The notes: generated by a model from the letters alone, not told the origin. A DNA stretch of 64,000 nt from Ailurus styani (GCA_002007465.1 LNAC01000031.1:2139221-2203220); one strand, 5' to 3'; counted from the first letter of the stretch, positions 11,601 through 23,829 are shown. Program-made: numbers and translations.

Positions 11601-12429
11601 TCTTTTACTCAAGAAGTTTGAAAAATTTAAATGGTATAGAAGAATGAGTATAAGAAAGAAAATTATTTTTTCCAATGCTACTACTTACCCCTCAATCCAA
11701 GCTTTTATTTCTTAGACACTACAGATACTATCAGTGTCTGTTTTGGTACAAATGTGTACAATACACTCATGATTTTCCACTTTGGACAAGGTCACTTAAT
11801 TTCTTATTAAAAAAGATGAAGAAACTAGCAAAACTACACTATTTTCTCTTTCCCTTCTACCATATGAATTGTGTTAGAATTTTTTTTCTTTTTTGGGGTG
11901 GTTGACTTTATAATTTGAGGTACTATACATTAGTCTAGATATTTCAGTTACACAGCATGTCTATTGACTTTATTATGGAAATGGAAATTAATATTGTAAA
12001 TGCTTGATAGAAAACTATACATTGAACATGTTACTCCTAGAAATTTCCAATTTAGATGATAGAAAAGTTATTTCTCTCTCTCTCTCTCTCTCATCTAGAA
12101 TATCCTTAGAAATCCCAAAGGTGACAGACATAAAACTGTGGGAAGATAGAAAATAAATGTAATTGTATTGGTAAAGCCATTAAAACAGAGAATCAGTCCT
12201 TGGGCATTCTATAAATCATGACCTAATTCTCTGCTTCCATCTGAGCACCTCAATTCCTTCTTTAAGTCTGTGACTTTATTACACCCAGTCCATGTTGGCT
12301 TCCTTGGTACAAGAGATCTGTATCTTTTCCTTCTTTGCTTTACCTCCATTTTGAGTACTGAATGCTTTTGAACTGAAAACATTAATAATCACTTTTAAAA
12401 AGCCATTAACGTAAGTTGGCAACTACATA
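11601..12429. other. Unrecognised AT-rich DNA with a (TC)10 run
   Basis: A perfect 20-base tc repeat lies at 12073-12092. Nothing else is recognised. Confidence 0.55.
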
Positions 12430-12590
12430 TTCTTGAATTTACAAAGCGCTTCCACACATGTTTCTAATCAAATCATGACAGTAAGCCTAGAAGATAGGAG
12501 GCCAGACATTATTATAGTTCAAGTTTTATAGGTAAGGCCCAGAAATACTATGTTTCTTGTCCAGAGGAGCCTGGATAGCATATGGAGGCC
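12430..12590 (-). repeat. MIR SINE, minus strand
   Basis: Reversed MIR order: 'cttgaatttacaaagcgctt', 'taatcaaatcatgacagta', then 'aagttttataggtaaggccc' and 'cttgtccagag'. Diverged, but the order is consistent. Confidence 0.5.
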
Positions 12591-12599
12591 CAATGATAC

Positions 12600-12875
12600 T
12601 AATAACTGTAATGACAGTGAGCATTATTTGGAACCTTACTAAAGTGCCAGGCACCACTCTATTATTATAGCATTTGCAATTGCTAACAATATGCCTTGGA
12701 AAATTCAACCTCTCCAAGTTTTAAGTTCCTTACTTACAAAATGGGGAGAATAATAATGATCTACCTCATAGGGTATTCTGAAGGATAAGGACGTCGTGCA
12801 GGGAAAGTGTTTAGCACAATGCCTGGAATATGGATAGCTCTCAATAAATGTTAGCAATTATTGTTGGCCACCTCT
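12600..12875 (+). repeat. MIR SINE, plus strand
   Basis: The MIR 3' half is well preserved: 'cctctccaagttttaagttc', 'acaaaatggggagaataata', 'ctacctcatagggtattctg', 'tgtttagcacaatgcctgga' and 'ctcaataaatgttagcaatt'. These match the MIR core and its LINE-derived tail. The left boundary is soft. Confidence 0.85.
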
Positions 12876-12944
12876 CACTACATCCACCACTTCCTAGGTA
12901 TTGAACCTTGACTATGCCATTTAGCCTGTGTGGTCTTCAAAGCC

Positions 12945-13070
12945 TCCTTATTAATAAAATGGAGCAACTGAGGTTTAGGGAGTTTAAAGACTTAACTGAA
13001 AGCCACACAGCTAGGAAATGATATATTTAGGACTTGAACTCAGCTCCTAGTTCATGTATTTAGTCATTAG
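12945..13070 (-). repeat. MIR SINE fragment, minus strand
   Basis: 'ataaaatggagcaactgagg', 'agacttaactgaaagccaca', 'cagctaggaaatgatatat' and 'gacttgaactcagctcc' follow the reversed MIR core and 5' part. It is the third MIR in 650 bp. Confidence 0.75.
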
Positions 13071-13607
13071 GTTAAATCTAAAAATCTTGTCCCATGAAAT
13101 CTGTGTGTTGGCTTCCTGTGTGGCAGTTAATGAGAGTTGCTTAGAAAGTTAGAGATATGACCATCTACTAGACATTGTATTTCAGTTACAACAGATCTAT
13201 TATAAATCTATACATATCACATCATTGAGAATGACTAAGTTGAATGAAGAGTAGAAAGTAAGTTCTAGTACAGATTCTTGGTGTTTCCCAATTTCCTTCG
13301 AGTGGTTTCTTTAAGTAATCAAGCCAATGGTCACCTACTAATGGTTCCCACACTGGCGTATCTTTGAGTTCAAAATTTTGTTTGAGTATTTGGGGGAATG
13401 ATCTTTGTGCAAGAAAGGTGATAGAAAAGTGGGAAGTTTTTTGTTGTTGTTATTTTGTTTTTATACTTCAGAAAACAAAACAATACAATCAAGAATGAAG
13501 TATACAGTATATAAGGGTTCTATATGAGCCACCTCTTATCTGGTAGCAGTAGGCGATAAAATCTGCATACGTTACTTTTTCCAGATATGTCCATCTTATT
13601 CCTTTAT
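13071..13607. other. Unrecognised DNA
   Basis: No gene or named repeat seen. Confidence 0.5.
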
Positions 13608-13771
13608 TTTTTAAAAAATTTTATTTATTTATTTGAGAGAGAGAGCAAAAGTAGCAGGAACAGTAAAGGTCAAGGATCCGGGAGCAGAACTCAGGGCTTG
13701 ATCCCAGGACCCTGAGATCATGACCTGAGCTGAAGGCAGATGCTTAACTGGCTGAGCCACCGAGGAACCCC
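13608..13771 (-). mobile_element. Can-SINE, minus strand, shortened
   Basis: Reversed A-rich tail 'aaattttatttatttatttg', a short (ga) block, 'ttgatcccaggaccctgaga', 'tcatgacctgagctgaaggc' and an end at 'ctggctgagccaccgaggaa'. Part of the CT-rich middle is missing. Confidence 0.9.
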
Positions 13772-14089
13772 CATCTTACTCCTTTAAACAGCAGCAACAA
13801 AAAAATCTCCTAGTTCAATTACTTTTAAAAAATGGATTAAGAACCATCTAACTTCACCATTTTAAAATCTCACCACATTTCTTTGTTTTTATGACTCGAG
13901 GAAGACGCGACTAATTAAGGTATGAGCTCTGCTTTCTTTAATCTGTAAAATAAGGGGGAGTTTGTGATAATGATGTCTGTCCTGCTTACCTCTTGGGGAT
14001 CTTCTGAAGCACTCCACAATGTTATGGTATGATTATTATTATTATCCAGACTCTTCAGTTTAAATGCACATGCATAATTATCGTAGCTA
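13772..14089. other. Unrecognised DNA
   Basis: Includes a short (att)n near 14032-14045. Nothing else recognised. Confidence 0.5.
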
Positions 14090-14290
14090 ACCTTTCCCTA
14101 TGGCTGACGATATGCTAGGCACCGTTCAAAGCAAGTTACGTGTATTAAGTCATAGAACTATTACAACAATCTTCCAAGGTCGATACTACTATGAACCCCC
14201 TTTTACATCTGAGAAAACTGAGACCTGAGGCACAAGAGGTCAAACCCAGGCTATGTGTCCCAGGGTCTATGCCCTTAATCAGAAAGCTAT
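14090..14290 (-). repeat. MIR SINE, minus strand
   Basis: Reversed MIR: 'tatgctaggcaccgttcaaa', 'gtgtattaagtcatagaac', 'acatctgagaaaactgagac', 'ggcacaagaggtcaaaccca'. The order and spacing fit a nearly full element. Confidence 0.75.
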
Positions 14291-16389
14291 ACTGCATTCT
14301 GGGAGACTCCTCAGGTCTTCTGTGTCATGTAGATTTTTTCTAACTACATCAGACACTTAAATACAATGAAGAGACCATAAGCTTTTGGCATTCCTGATAA
14401 TTCTAATACCCTTCCCATATCACTCTGTGATGGGTCTCTTGCCTCTGTCCCTGTGCCTGCTTCTGTGAATCTTTCTTTCTGAGCCCATTTTTGTGGCTTT
14501 TAATAATTATTGAGAGGCCCAAGGCTCAGTTTAAGTAGATACTCAGCTCTGTTTCTTACACAAATCACTTCTGACACCAAATGTGTGGGTTTTGGGGTTC
14601 TTTTTTTCCCCTCATACCAACCAATTCTCCAAATGGGTGTCCTAAAATTCAGTTCACTTCTGACACTAAGTTCAGTTCAAACCACAGTCACATAAGATGG
14701 CTTCCACATCAGACAGCAGGTTCGATTCTGGGCCACTTGTGACTGACTGCCTATAATATATTAATTATAACATATTAATTATAACAAAAGATGACGCCGT
14801 TTCCCATATTACTCAGGCAATTAACAAGGGTTTTTGAAACTCTGGGCCAGGAATAGGGGAAAAAAGACCAAATATTTATTTCTTCTTCTATCACTAAATC
14901 CCATTAGACTGTTAGAATTAGGGCTAAAATGATTGAAATGATCATGGAAGGAGATTTAGGAATATTCTGTGAGTGAAGTACTAGAGTTTTCTTACATGGA
15001 CTTGGTGGTACCCATATTTATTGTGCTGTTTTTCTTTGACATTGCAGTGGGTAGCCCGATTCAGCAGCTATCTGTGGTGACCGTGATGCCTGGATTTCAA
15101 GCAGTTGGCCTTATAGTTAGAAATAATATCAGTCCATATGTTTTAGTTTGACTAGAAGCTTTTTGTTCCTATACAAATAAGGGACTTCCAGAGAAAAGAA
15201 ACATTACTGAATTTCATTAGACCAACAAGAAAAGCAGGCCTCTAGATTGTAAATCATACAGGTTTTTCTGTAGCCACTCGTAGTCTTCAATTTAATAATA
15301 CAAAGAACACATGTCCAGAAAGAATCCAGGAATTGGAGAAGAAAACACCCATTTGGTTTGGGGTTGTTCAGCCCATTTCTGATGGTGCCAGTGTCCCCCA
15401 GAGCCAGTTGCAGTCTTGCTTTAAATGAGTCAATCGGCAAAATTTCTTAGGCTTTCCTTTCAGGAGAGCCCAGAGCCTAATGACTATCACATCCAGGAAT
15501 GTTTTCCTGACTTTTAGCACAGACATCTCTCTGGAAGACACCCATGGCTCTGGTAATGCTAACCCAGGACCGCAATATTTCTTCATGTTTATGGGTTCTC
15601 ATCCATCAGATGAAGTGCTTGATAATTATGTAAATACCTTGAATGGATTCCAGACTGAAAGTCTTCAAAAAGCAAACAGATTAATCATACACTAAAAGAA
15701 GGCACAAGACCCACTTGTACACTTATTAGATAAACAGGCCATCCCTGAAGAATATCTTATTCTGAAAGAAATGCCCGAGCAGGAGAAAAATCAGTGAAGC
15801 TTGCAGGGCAATCCAAAAGTTGCTGTTTTCTCCAGATTCTAGATGTTCCTCTTTCCAGCTCTCCAATCGTCCTTCCCCAATTCAACCAACCACTGATAAT
15901 CTTGTAATAAATGTTTACCTACACACATGTATCCCTTAAGCATACATTCACTTGTACACACTATACTTCTGTACTCAGTTTTTAAATGTTCCCATGAGTC
16001 CTGTGCTCAAGGCTTTTGTCTATGTGCAAAGCATTTCTGGTCCCATAGTTTATTTTTGATGCTTTGCAAACTGGGCTAAGAAAACTGTCCAGGGAGTGTC
16101 TTGAGTATTCCTGTGGATTTTTAGATCCATTAGGAGAGATACTGGCTACAGCTCCTTTTCAGTGTCTATTAAATATTTTTTTCCAGCAATACTCAAGGAG
16201 TCATAACCCCTAAAGCCTATAAAATTTGAATTTATTGAAATATACAAGCAAATAAACAAAACTTAAAATCTTTATAACACCAAGAGGAAACAAACAACAA
16301 ATAACCCTTCCATTTTGAATAAAAATCTACGAAATGTAGATTCTATGTAAATAATTCTTTTTAATTAGGTTAACTATTTCTTAATATAT
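14291..16389. other. Unrecognised DNA
   Basis: No repeat that I can name. A 14-bp unit 'atattaattataac' is repeated in tandem near 14757-14788. A frame at 15429-15794 stays open apart from one TAA at 15693-15695, but it has no recognisable domain, intron signal or homology I can recall. Confidence 0.45.
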
Positions 16390-16602
16390 ATATTTTAAAG
16401 ATTTTATTTATTTATCTGAGAGAAGAGAGAGAGAACACGAGTGGAGGGTGGGAATGGGGAGGGCAGAGGGAAAGGGAGAAGGAGAGGCAGACTCTCCACT
16501 GAGCAGGGAGCCTGAGGAGGCAGGGCTCCATCCCAGGTCCCCTGAGATGATGACCTGAGCTAAAGCCAGATGCTTAACCAACTGAGCCACCCAGGTGCCC
16601 CT
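16390..16602 (-). mobile_element. Can-SINE, minus strand
   Basis: Reversed tail 'taaagattttatttatttat', GA-rich middle, 'ccactgagcagggagcctga', 'gatgatgacctgagctaaag' and end 'ccaactgagccacccaggtg' 'cccct'. Near full length. Confidence 0.95.
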
Positions 16603-17202
16603 AACTACTTTGTAAGATTTTTAATCATTAGTTTTTCAGGGCCTGGTTGTAATGTTCAGGAGTTTTAAAATCCAGGTATGGCTGTATTGTTTTGTTAACA
16701 TTTCTGTCATTACCTCCTGATTATTTAAGTTTTAGAGTCAAAGAAGTGTTTCAAGATTATTCTGACACGCAATATCTCTGTTCTTGGTCTATTAGTGGGT
16801 TTTCAAGAAGGTGCAGAGATGATACAATGTAAAGTACGGAGCACTTTTTATTCTTGTTTTTAATTAAGATACGGTGGGAGAAAAAAAAGTCTGGTAGGAG
16901 AATCCCTGCCATTATTTTGCTTTTTTCAGCAAGCAACAGGAATCTAAAAATGCTAGAAAAAGATCTACATGTACTTTTCTTTGAAGGTAAAGACACTAGC
17001 ACCCATTAAGTTACCTGCCTCTGAAATGAAAATAGGAAACAAAAAACAAAAAACACAAGGGTGGGGTGGGCAAAATGAGCTTCTACTCATTTCACTTTTC
17101 TGCAACTGACCAGGACATGTGTTCCATGAATGCAGCTAAAACAAAAGAACCAACTTTATAATGTCATTTAAGCTCAAGACCTCATTTTTGAAACGAAATA
17201 GG
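16603..17202. other. Unrecognised DNA
   Basis: No gene or repeat recognised. Confidence 0.5.
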
Positions 17203-17423
17203 AAATTGTAAGGAGGCTCAGGGGCACCTGGGTGGCTCAGTCAGTTGAGTGTCTGACTCTTGGTTTTGGCTCAGGTCCTGATCTCAGTGTCTTGGGATGG
17301 AGCCCTCTGTCAGGCTCCGTGCTCCTTATGGAGTCTGCTTGAAATTTTCTTCCCTCTGCTCTTTCTTTCTCTCTCTCAAATAAATAAATCTTTTTTAAAA
17401 AGTGAAAATTGTAAGGAGGCTCA
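17203..17423 (+). mobile_element. Can-SINE with 18-bp target-site duplication
   Basis: The SINE body runs from 17221 ('ggggcacctgggtggctcag') to its A-rich tail near 17405. It is flanked by identical 18-bp copies of 'aaattgtaaggaggctca' at 17203-17220 and 17406-17423. Intact duplications mark a fairly recent insertion by L1-driven retrotransposition. Confidence 0.97.
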
Positions 17424-17514
17424 ATTAATATGCAAATCAGTACCATCATCAAGGACAGTTGGGAACCTACTCGGCTTCTCATTACACACAACCGGACTAT
17501 TGATTAATCTTAGT

Positions 17515-17645
17515 CATATCAATAATAATGATAAAAATAACAAACATTAAATATTTATTATGTGCTAGTCATTATAATGAACGCATTAAGTGCATTATCT
17601 CATATATTACTCACAAAACTCTATGAAGTGGTGCTATTTATCTCA
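17515..17645 (-). repeat. MIR SINE fragment, minus strand
   Basis: 'attatgtgctagtcattata', 'acgcattaagtgcattatct', 'cacaaaactctatgaagtgg' and 'tgctatttatctcaacttt' match reversed MIR 3' sequence. Confidence 0.75.
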
Positions 17646-17654
17646 ACTTTGTTT

Positions 17655-19185
17655 TTATTATTTATTTATTTATTTCTAAAAATCAATTTTAGTGAGGTAT
17701 AATTTAAGTGTAATAAATTCAATGAGTTTTGAGAGGGATATATTTTTGTGAAGCCACAACCATAATCTAGATAGAGAATAATTCTGTCACTTGTAAAGGT
17801 ATCTTTGAGCCCCTTTGCTGTTCGTTCTTCCTTCTGCCCCTAGCCCAAAGCAACCACTGCTCTCTTTTCTGCTACTATAGACTGGTTTGCATTTTCTAGA
17901 ATTTTATATAAATTTTTATATAGGTGGAATCATACTGCATGGGTCTAGCTTTTTCATTCAACATAATGATTTTGAGATTTATACATACAGTTATCTGTAT
18001 CAGGAGTTAATTAGTCAACTGTTAATGATGAGTACAAATGTCATATTTTGTTTATTCATTCACTTGCTGATGGTCATTTTTTTTCCTCCAGTGTTTGGCT
18101 TTTTGGTCAGTTTTTACTCAGCTATTTGTCTTCTTATAGAGTTGTAGGTATTCTTTATATGTTCTGGATACAAATCCTTTGTCACACAGTTGTATTGCAA
18201 ATATTTTCTTTCAGATCCTGTCTTGAATTTTTATTCTTTTAACAGTGGTTTTCAGAGAACAAACATTTTTAATTTCGATGAAGTCCAATTTATCGATTTT
18301 CTATCAATTTTTTGTGTCTGGTGTTTAACATATCTTTGCCTACTTTAAAGTTACAAAGATTTTCTGTTATAGTTTCTTTCAGAAGTTTTATAGCTTTTGG
18401 TTTGACATTTAAGTCTATGATTCATTTCTGGTTAAGTTTTGGTAGGATGTTAGGTCTATTTTTTCCCTCACAGATACCCAGTTGTTCCAGTACCAGTTTG
18501 TTGAAAAGAGTTTCTCTTTGTCATTGAATTGCTCTGGTACTCTTGTCAAAATCAGTTGATCATGTGAGTCTATTTCTGAGTTTTCTTCTGTTCCACCAAT
18601 TTATAGGTCCCCTTTCACCAATACCACTGTGTCTTGATTATTATAGTTTTATAGAAAGCTTTGAAATCAGGTAGAAGGAGTCCTCCAACATTATTCTTTT
18701 TAAGAAATGACTGGCTATTTCAGATCCTTTGCATTACCATATAAATTTTAAAAACAACTTGACAATTTCTACAAAAAGCCTCCTAGGATTTTTGATTGGG
18801 ATGGCATAGAATTTTTAGATCAGTTTAAGGGAGAATTGCTATCTTAACAATATTGAGTCTTTTAATTCATGAACTAATATAATTTCACATTTATTTAGGT
18901 TTTAATTTCTCTTAGAAATGTTTTCTATTTTTTAGTGTAGAGGTGTTGTGTTAGATTTATTAAAAATTTTGTTAAATTTTTTACAAATTTTGTAATATTT
19001 ATTCCTTAAATATATTACATTTTTTGATGTTGTACATAGAAATATTTATTTTATATCCTGTCTACTGATGATATGTAAAAATATTGATATTAACCTTATA
19101 TCTGGTGACTCTGACAAATTCATCTTACTAGTTCTGAGAGTAGTTTCATTGATTCCTTTGGATTTTCTATGGAAAGCAATAAAAA
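17655..19185 (-). mobile_element. Old L1 (L1M class), minus strand, 3' UTR and C-terminal ORF2 part
   Basis: From left to right the plus strand gives reversed L1 sequence. The 3' UTR is first ('tagtgaggtataatttaagt', 'gcaaccactgctctcttttc', 'ggtggaatcatactgcat'). The ORF2 C-terminal region follows ('ttctttatatgttctggata', 'gaagtccaatttatcgattt', 'agaagttttatagcttttgg') and then the stretch downstream of the reverse-transcriptase core ('ttctgttccaccaatttata', 'ttgattattatagttttata', 'gattgggatggcatagaatt'). A few hundred bases are missing near 18100-18130, where two distant L1 parts join. Many stops; it is not functional. Confidence 0.9.
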
Positions 19186-19344
19186 TCAGAAACTTACCAT
19201 TTATTTAAAATTTAATTTTAAATGAAATTTTTTCCATTTATTTAAAATTTCACTTTTCTCCAAAATCTCTAAACCCTTCAGGTAGTTGTCTTTTGTATTT
19301 TTTCCAGTGTTTATAGGTATTATCAGCACAGAAACTGGAATTCC

Positions 19345-19465
19345 TTATTATTATTCCTATTTTATTATGAGGAAATTAAGACCATGGGAAATTAATAAAC
19401 TTGTCCAATCCTGCACAGTAGCAAGTGGGAGCCATATTTTAATTCCAGGTCTGTCCTAAATAATA
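19345..19465 (-). repeat. MIR SINE fragment, minus strand
   Basis: 'ttattattcctattttatta', 'tgaggaaattaagaccatgg', 'acttgtccaatcctgcacag' and 'agcaagtgggagcc' follow the reversed MIR core. Confidence 0.75.
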
Positions 19466-20089
19466 GTTTTTTAATATATATGCATCTATAAATTTAACAC
19501 AGTGCCAAATGAGTGCCCACTAAATATTAACCAATAAATTAAAAATGACATTTTCCTATTTACTGTTGATCACTGAATTCTTATATTTCAGTGACAATGA
19601 AAGAGTACTATCTGATTGAATGTCATTTGTTCTTGCTTTGTTTTATTTGTTTGTTTTTGTTCATTTTGTCCTTCACCTAGTAGGGACATGGTCAAGACAT
19701 AGTAGTTGTGTCTTTGCCTCACTATTAGATACTCAGTGCCATTTGCTGAAACAGAGAAAAGCATTTCACTTCACTAAGGGAAAAGAAAAAAATAATTTAC
19801 CACTTAAACTTAAAAAGTGGATTTTTTTCCAGGAGGCAATTTTCAAAGACATATTTAACATAAAGATGAAAGATATGCTTCCAAATAAATGTTCCGATAT
19901 TTTACTTTTTCAGGCTCAGGATGTGACAAATGCATAAGTAACATGCTCATCTTTTCACTACTAGTAATCTTTTGAGTCTAGGTGGGTATTGGGGCATGCA
20001 TATGTATTTTTTTCTTTTTCTAGAAGAATAAATGTATTAAAAACAGTGGAAACCCATTTTGTTCTTTGCTTTAATCATTAAATGAGCTT
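19466..20089. other. Unrecognised AT-rich DNA
   Basis: No named repeat. It may be degraded L1 between the two L1 portions on either side. The 105-residue open frame at 19620-19937 has no recognisable domain. Confidence 0.4.
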
Positions 20090-20224
20090 GATTAGACTTA
20101 ATTACACTTTATTTAGGTTATTGGTTTTTCAAAGGGTTAGCTTTATTTAGAGTCTTGATTTTTGCGACTAATTTAGGCCTTTTGTTGGTTGCGTCTACAC
20201 TTATATTTTCTTTTTCATTTATTA

Positions 20225-20325
20225 AGGAGAGCACGTGTTGTTATGAGTACTGGGTATTATACAAAACTAATGAATCATTGAATACTATATCAAAAACTAA
20301 CTGATGAGCATAATAAAAAAAAGAA
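20225..20325 (+). mobile_element. 3' end of a carnivore L1, plus strand
   Basis: 'atgagtactgggtattatac', 'aaaactaatgaatcattgaa' and 'tactatatcaaaaactaact' followed by 'gatgagcataataaaa' match the 3' terminus of carnivore L1 elements (form 'gagcactgggtgttatacg'). Only about 100 bp remain, so it is an extremely 5'-truncated insertion. Confidence 0.75.
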
Positions 20326-20344
20326 AATTGTATTCCACCAAAAA

Positions 20345-20463
20345 AAAATTTTTTTTAAGATTTTATCTTTAAGTTATCTCTACACCTAACATGGGGCTTG
20401 AACTCATAACCCCAAGATCAAAAGTCACATGCTATGTCAATTGAACCAGCTAGGTGTTCCTCT
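20345..20463 (-). mobile_element. Short-type Can-SINE, minus strand
   Basis: T run, then 'taagattttatctttaagtt', 'ctctacacctaacatggggc', 'ttgaactcataaccccaaga' and 'tgaaccagctaggtgttcct'. This is the older Can-SINE form without the CT-rich middle, about 115 bp, and is diverged. Confidence 0.85.
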
Positions 20464-20725
20464 TTTTTTTTTTTAATTAAATCTTGATTTTGTCTTTAAT
20501 AATCTCTTTTTTGGCACTTTCTTTGGGTCTGCTTGGTTGTGTCTTTTCTAGCTTTTTGAAATAAAAGCTTAGTTAATTTATTTTCATTCTCTCTTGTTAT
20601 CCCAAGAATATGTACTTGGCTATAGATTTTCTTTCGAGTTCTTTTTGGCCATCTCCCACCATTTTGGAGATACAGTGTACTTAAAATTTATGTTCATTTC
20701 TAAATAGACGCTAATAGCAGTTTTA

Positions 20726-22739
20726 ATTTACATTTTAGTCTGGGTTTCCTTGAAAGCAGTGCCTGAGAAAAAACTCATGTGTGGGTATTTGGGAATGTGA
20801 GTCTAGGAATCAGGTATGTGGTACAGTGAGAATGACTAGGGAAGAAGGAAATACCAAGACCAGGGTGCCTCTTCAAGACAGGCATAGGTCTTAAATCTCA
20901 TGGGAACTTTTGAGGAGACTTTTGAAATATGTCTTAGAATTGTCCACCTGGAAAAAAAATGGGGATATGCTGATCCATCAGCTCCTAATTTTAATAGCTC
21001 AAGGGTAGTCTATGGGTCTTACGTCCTTTGCACTTTAAGACTGAACATACCCAAGTATAGAACAGGTTCCTATGGGCATCTCATTCGAAAATATCCGAGA
21101 AGTCCCATGGCAAGAAGACAAATGTGTACTTTCTGACCCAAGGTCATGGTGCTCTCAGGTGTTTATGCATAAATATACCCAAAGCTTGTGTGATGCATGT
21201 TACCACAGGTATGGCTCTCGTAACAAAATGTGCCCAGAAACTACGGGAGCACACAAGGTGTCTGATATGATTTCTTTTGTAACTGAAGAGCTGTTTAGGG
21301 ATACATTTTTTTTAAAAAAATGTTCATAGATTTAGTTTTTATTCTACTTTGTTGTTAGTTTTACATTCTGCCCATCAGTTTTTTAGGTCAAATTCCATAC
21401 ATTCTGCGGATTGCATCTCTTCTAAAAATCTAATCACTCTTAACATGGAAGAGATGTCTTTTTGAGGAAAAAGTCTTAGTTAACAGAAGGAATATAGAGC
21501 CAAATTGATTTATCCTAAGATCTAAAACTGATAATATACAGAATATTTCTCAAAATCCCCTCAATCTTACCTAATAAACCAATTTTTATAGTACATTGTA
21601 TACAGAGAAATGTACGAAGGGCAATGGAAGGAGAGGGGAGTAAAAAAATAAAACTAGACTGGGTAACTCAGGAAGGAGTCAGAGGCAATGTGACTTTTGA
21701 GTGTGGCCTTTATGAGTGGGTAAAATTTTCCTGGCTTAAGGTAGAGTATGCATGGAGGCACAGATATTTGAATGAACTCTGTGTTCACAGAGAATGTATG
21801 GTGCCTACTTTAGTAGAGAATCAGCTTATCTTCTCTGTTCACTCTGGGCCCCAGAATTTTTCCCATAATTTCCATGTGAGGTCTACCTAATCTAATCATC
21901 TACCTAAAATAATAACTAAAATGACTTTATTATATGCAGTTTATGAATGCAATAGAAGATCAATTAAGAGTTCTTAAAAATACTGTGGAATGAGAACTAT
22001 ATGAGGTTTATTATATAATCCAACTATATATGGTACACATATGTATATAATACATATGTTGTACATATATACATATATAGTACATATGAAGCTGGCATTA
22101 ATTTTTAGTTTATTTTGCTAGAGAATTGGAAAAAAAATTTACCTAGGTATGATCAAGGAAAATGTCTCTTTTCTGCTCTAATTTTTATATGACTGGCTTT
22201 AAACACTGTGTTTTTTGGCTATTCTGAAGGTTCCAGGGCGGTACACTCTGCAACGATTGCTTATTTGTATTGGTGTCTTTTATAGAAGTCCTAGAGCTTG
22301 AGGTTGCATTAATTTAATTTTGCTAAGAACAGTTTTTATTGACTATATTTCCAGGGAGGTTTTACTAGCCCCCAACATAATTTATAAATATCTGCCTCAA
22401 GTTACTTCTTATCCAGGAAAGGGCTTCTCTTTATACATAGTTCTATATGTCTGTCCATTCAACTAGAGCACCCTAGTATTTCCATTCTTACTGAACCTAG
22501 TCAGAGGAAAGAGGATTGACAGCTACTTTTGCTTTCTGGAAAGTCAGAAAATTACCATAGTCCAAGTTGAAAAAAACTAATTTGGAAAAATACAAACTCG
22601 GTAATTCTCTCTCAGTATCATAAGAATATATAACTTCTAACTACAGCAGCCTGTGATTTAAGTAAATTTATTATTATTATTATTTACCATATCATACCCA
22701 TAGACATATAGATGATATCTTGTTATAAAGACAGTACAG
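20726..22739. other. Unrecognised DNA
   Basis: 'gtttccttgaaagcagtgcc' near 20747 recalls the end of some old mammalian repeats, but I could not place it. An A/T-rich stretch of 'acatat'/'atgtac' repeats occupies 22015-22085, and (att)n lies at 22671-22685. The segment 21600-21760 has weak reversed-L2 character. Confidence 0.4.
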
Positions 22740-22990
22740 GTTTTAGAGAATTGTCATACCATACTTGTAGTTTTAAAAGATTATTCTGATGGTAGTATAA
22801 AGGAGGGTATGGAGAGAGTGTAGTCAAGTGAGAGATGAGGAAGGGATAGGATATACTAAGATATAGAATACTAAGATATTCTAAGACAAGATAGTGAGGA
22901 TGGGACTTATTCAAAAGATATCCAGAACATAGATTGACCTGGACCTAGAACCAGATTAGATTTGGAAGATGAGAGACACAGAGGAGACAT
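22740..22990 (-). mobile_element. Possible L2 LINE fragment, minus strand
   Basis: 'aaaagattattctgatggta' and 'caagtgagagatgaggaagg' through 'ggaaaataactccaagattg' resemble reversed L2 ('agatcactctggctgc...', 'ggtgagagatgatgg', 'gatgactcctaggtttt'). It is strongly diverged. Confidence 0.4.
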
Positions 22991-23827
22991 GGATTCTGGG
23001 GAAAATAACTCCAAGATTGAAAACATGAAGTAATTTTCTATTATTTGAAAAAAGGTAATTCGCCTGCAGAGGCTGTTAATCGTTCAAGTTACAAAGTAAA
23101 TTACTTCAGTTTCACACTTTAGAATAGGGGAAAAAATCTCAGTGGTATGCATAACAAAGTACTACATTACAGAAACATGACTCAGCAAATCAAAGGCCTC
23201 AGTATGAGCCCTACTGTATCTCTTTACTTGAGGAGGGCTAAGGGGAGGCTTATCTAGAGAGAAATAGACTCAGAGTCAGCTCAAAGGTAGGAGATATTGC
23301 AGAGACTACATCTCTGTACGACTGTAGTATGTACTGAAAGAGATTATATAGAACAATTGACTCTGCTTAGTGAAGAAACAAAAACACAACCAATTCTTTC
23401 TCATGCTTTTTAAAACCGGGCTTTTTTCCAAAACCAGAAAAAGTTGTTTCTACTTGTCAGGAAAAATAAAGAGTTGAGAAAACATGGTTTGTTCTTTGGA
23501 TCTTTTTAGTGAAGGATTCCTGGGAAGTTATGAATTAATATATCTTTCACGCTTACAGTATAATTTCACTTCACGACAACACTAGTGTGCACCACTGTTT
23601 TCATCCCCTTGGCCTCTTTTTACTTTCTTCCCCTGCGCCATTTTTTCTTCACAACAAATGTCCACAGGGATAAACTGGATGAGGTGTATTAATAAATGCT
23701 TCATACACAGAAAAAAATGGGATGGATTGTTCACAAAAGTTCTCATCATCATGAAGATTCTCTTAGAGATTGAATACTTATCCTGATAGAGTGATGAGAT
23801 TTCCTTGGAAATCATATACTATGAAAT

Positions 23828-23829
<2 letters not shown>
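22991..23829. other. Unrecognised DNA
   Basis: No gene or repeat recognised. Confidence 0.5.

Larger units (their letters stand above)
20090..20725 (-). mobile_element. Old L1 ORF2 fragment, minus strand, interrupted
   Basis: 'tttttcaaagggttagcttt' near 20130 and, after two insertions, 'tctagctttttgaaataaaa', 'tatgtacttggctatagatt' and 'tctcccaccattttggagat' follow reversed L1 ORF2 from upstream of the reverse-transcriptase core. The orientation and order agree with the L1 at 17655-19185, so both may be parts of one old element. Insertions lie at about 20225-20463. Confidence 0.55.
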
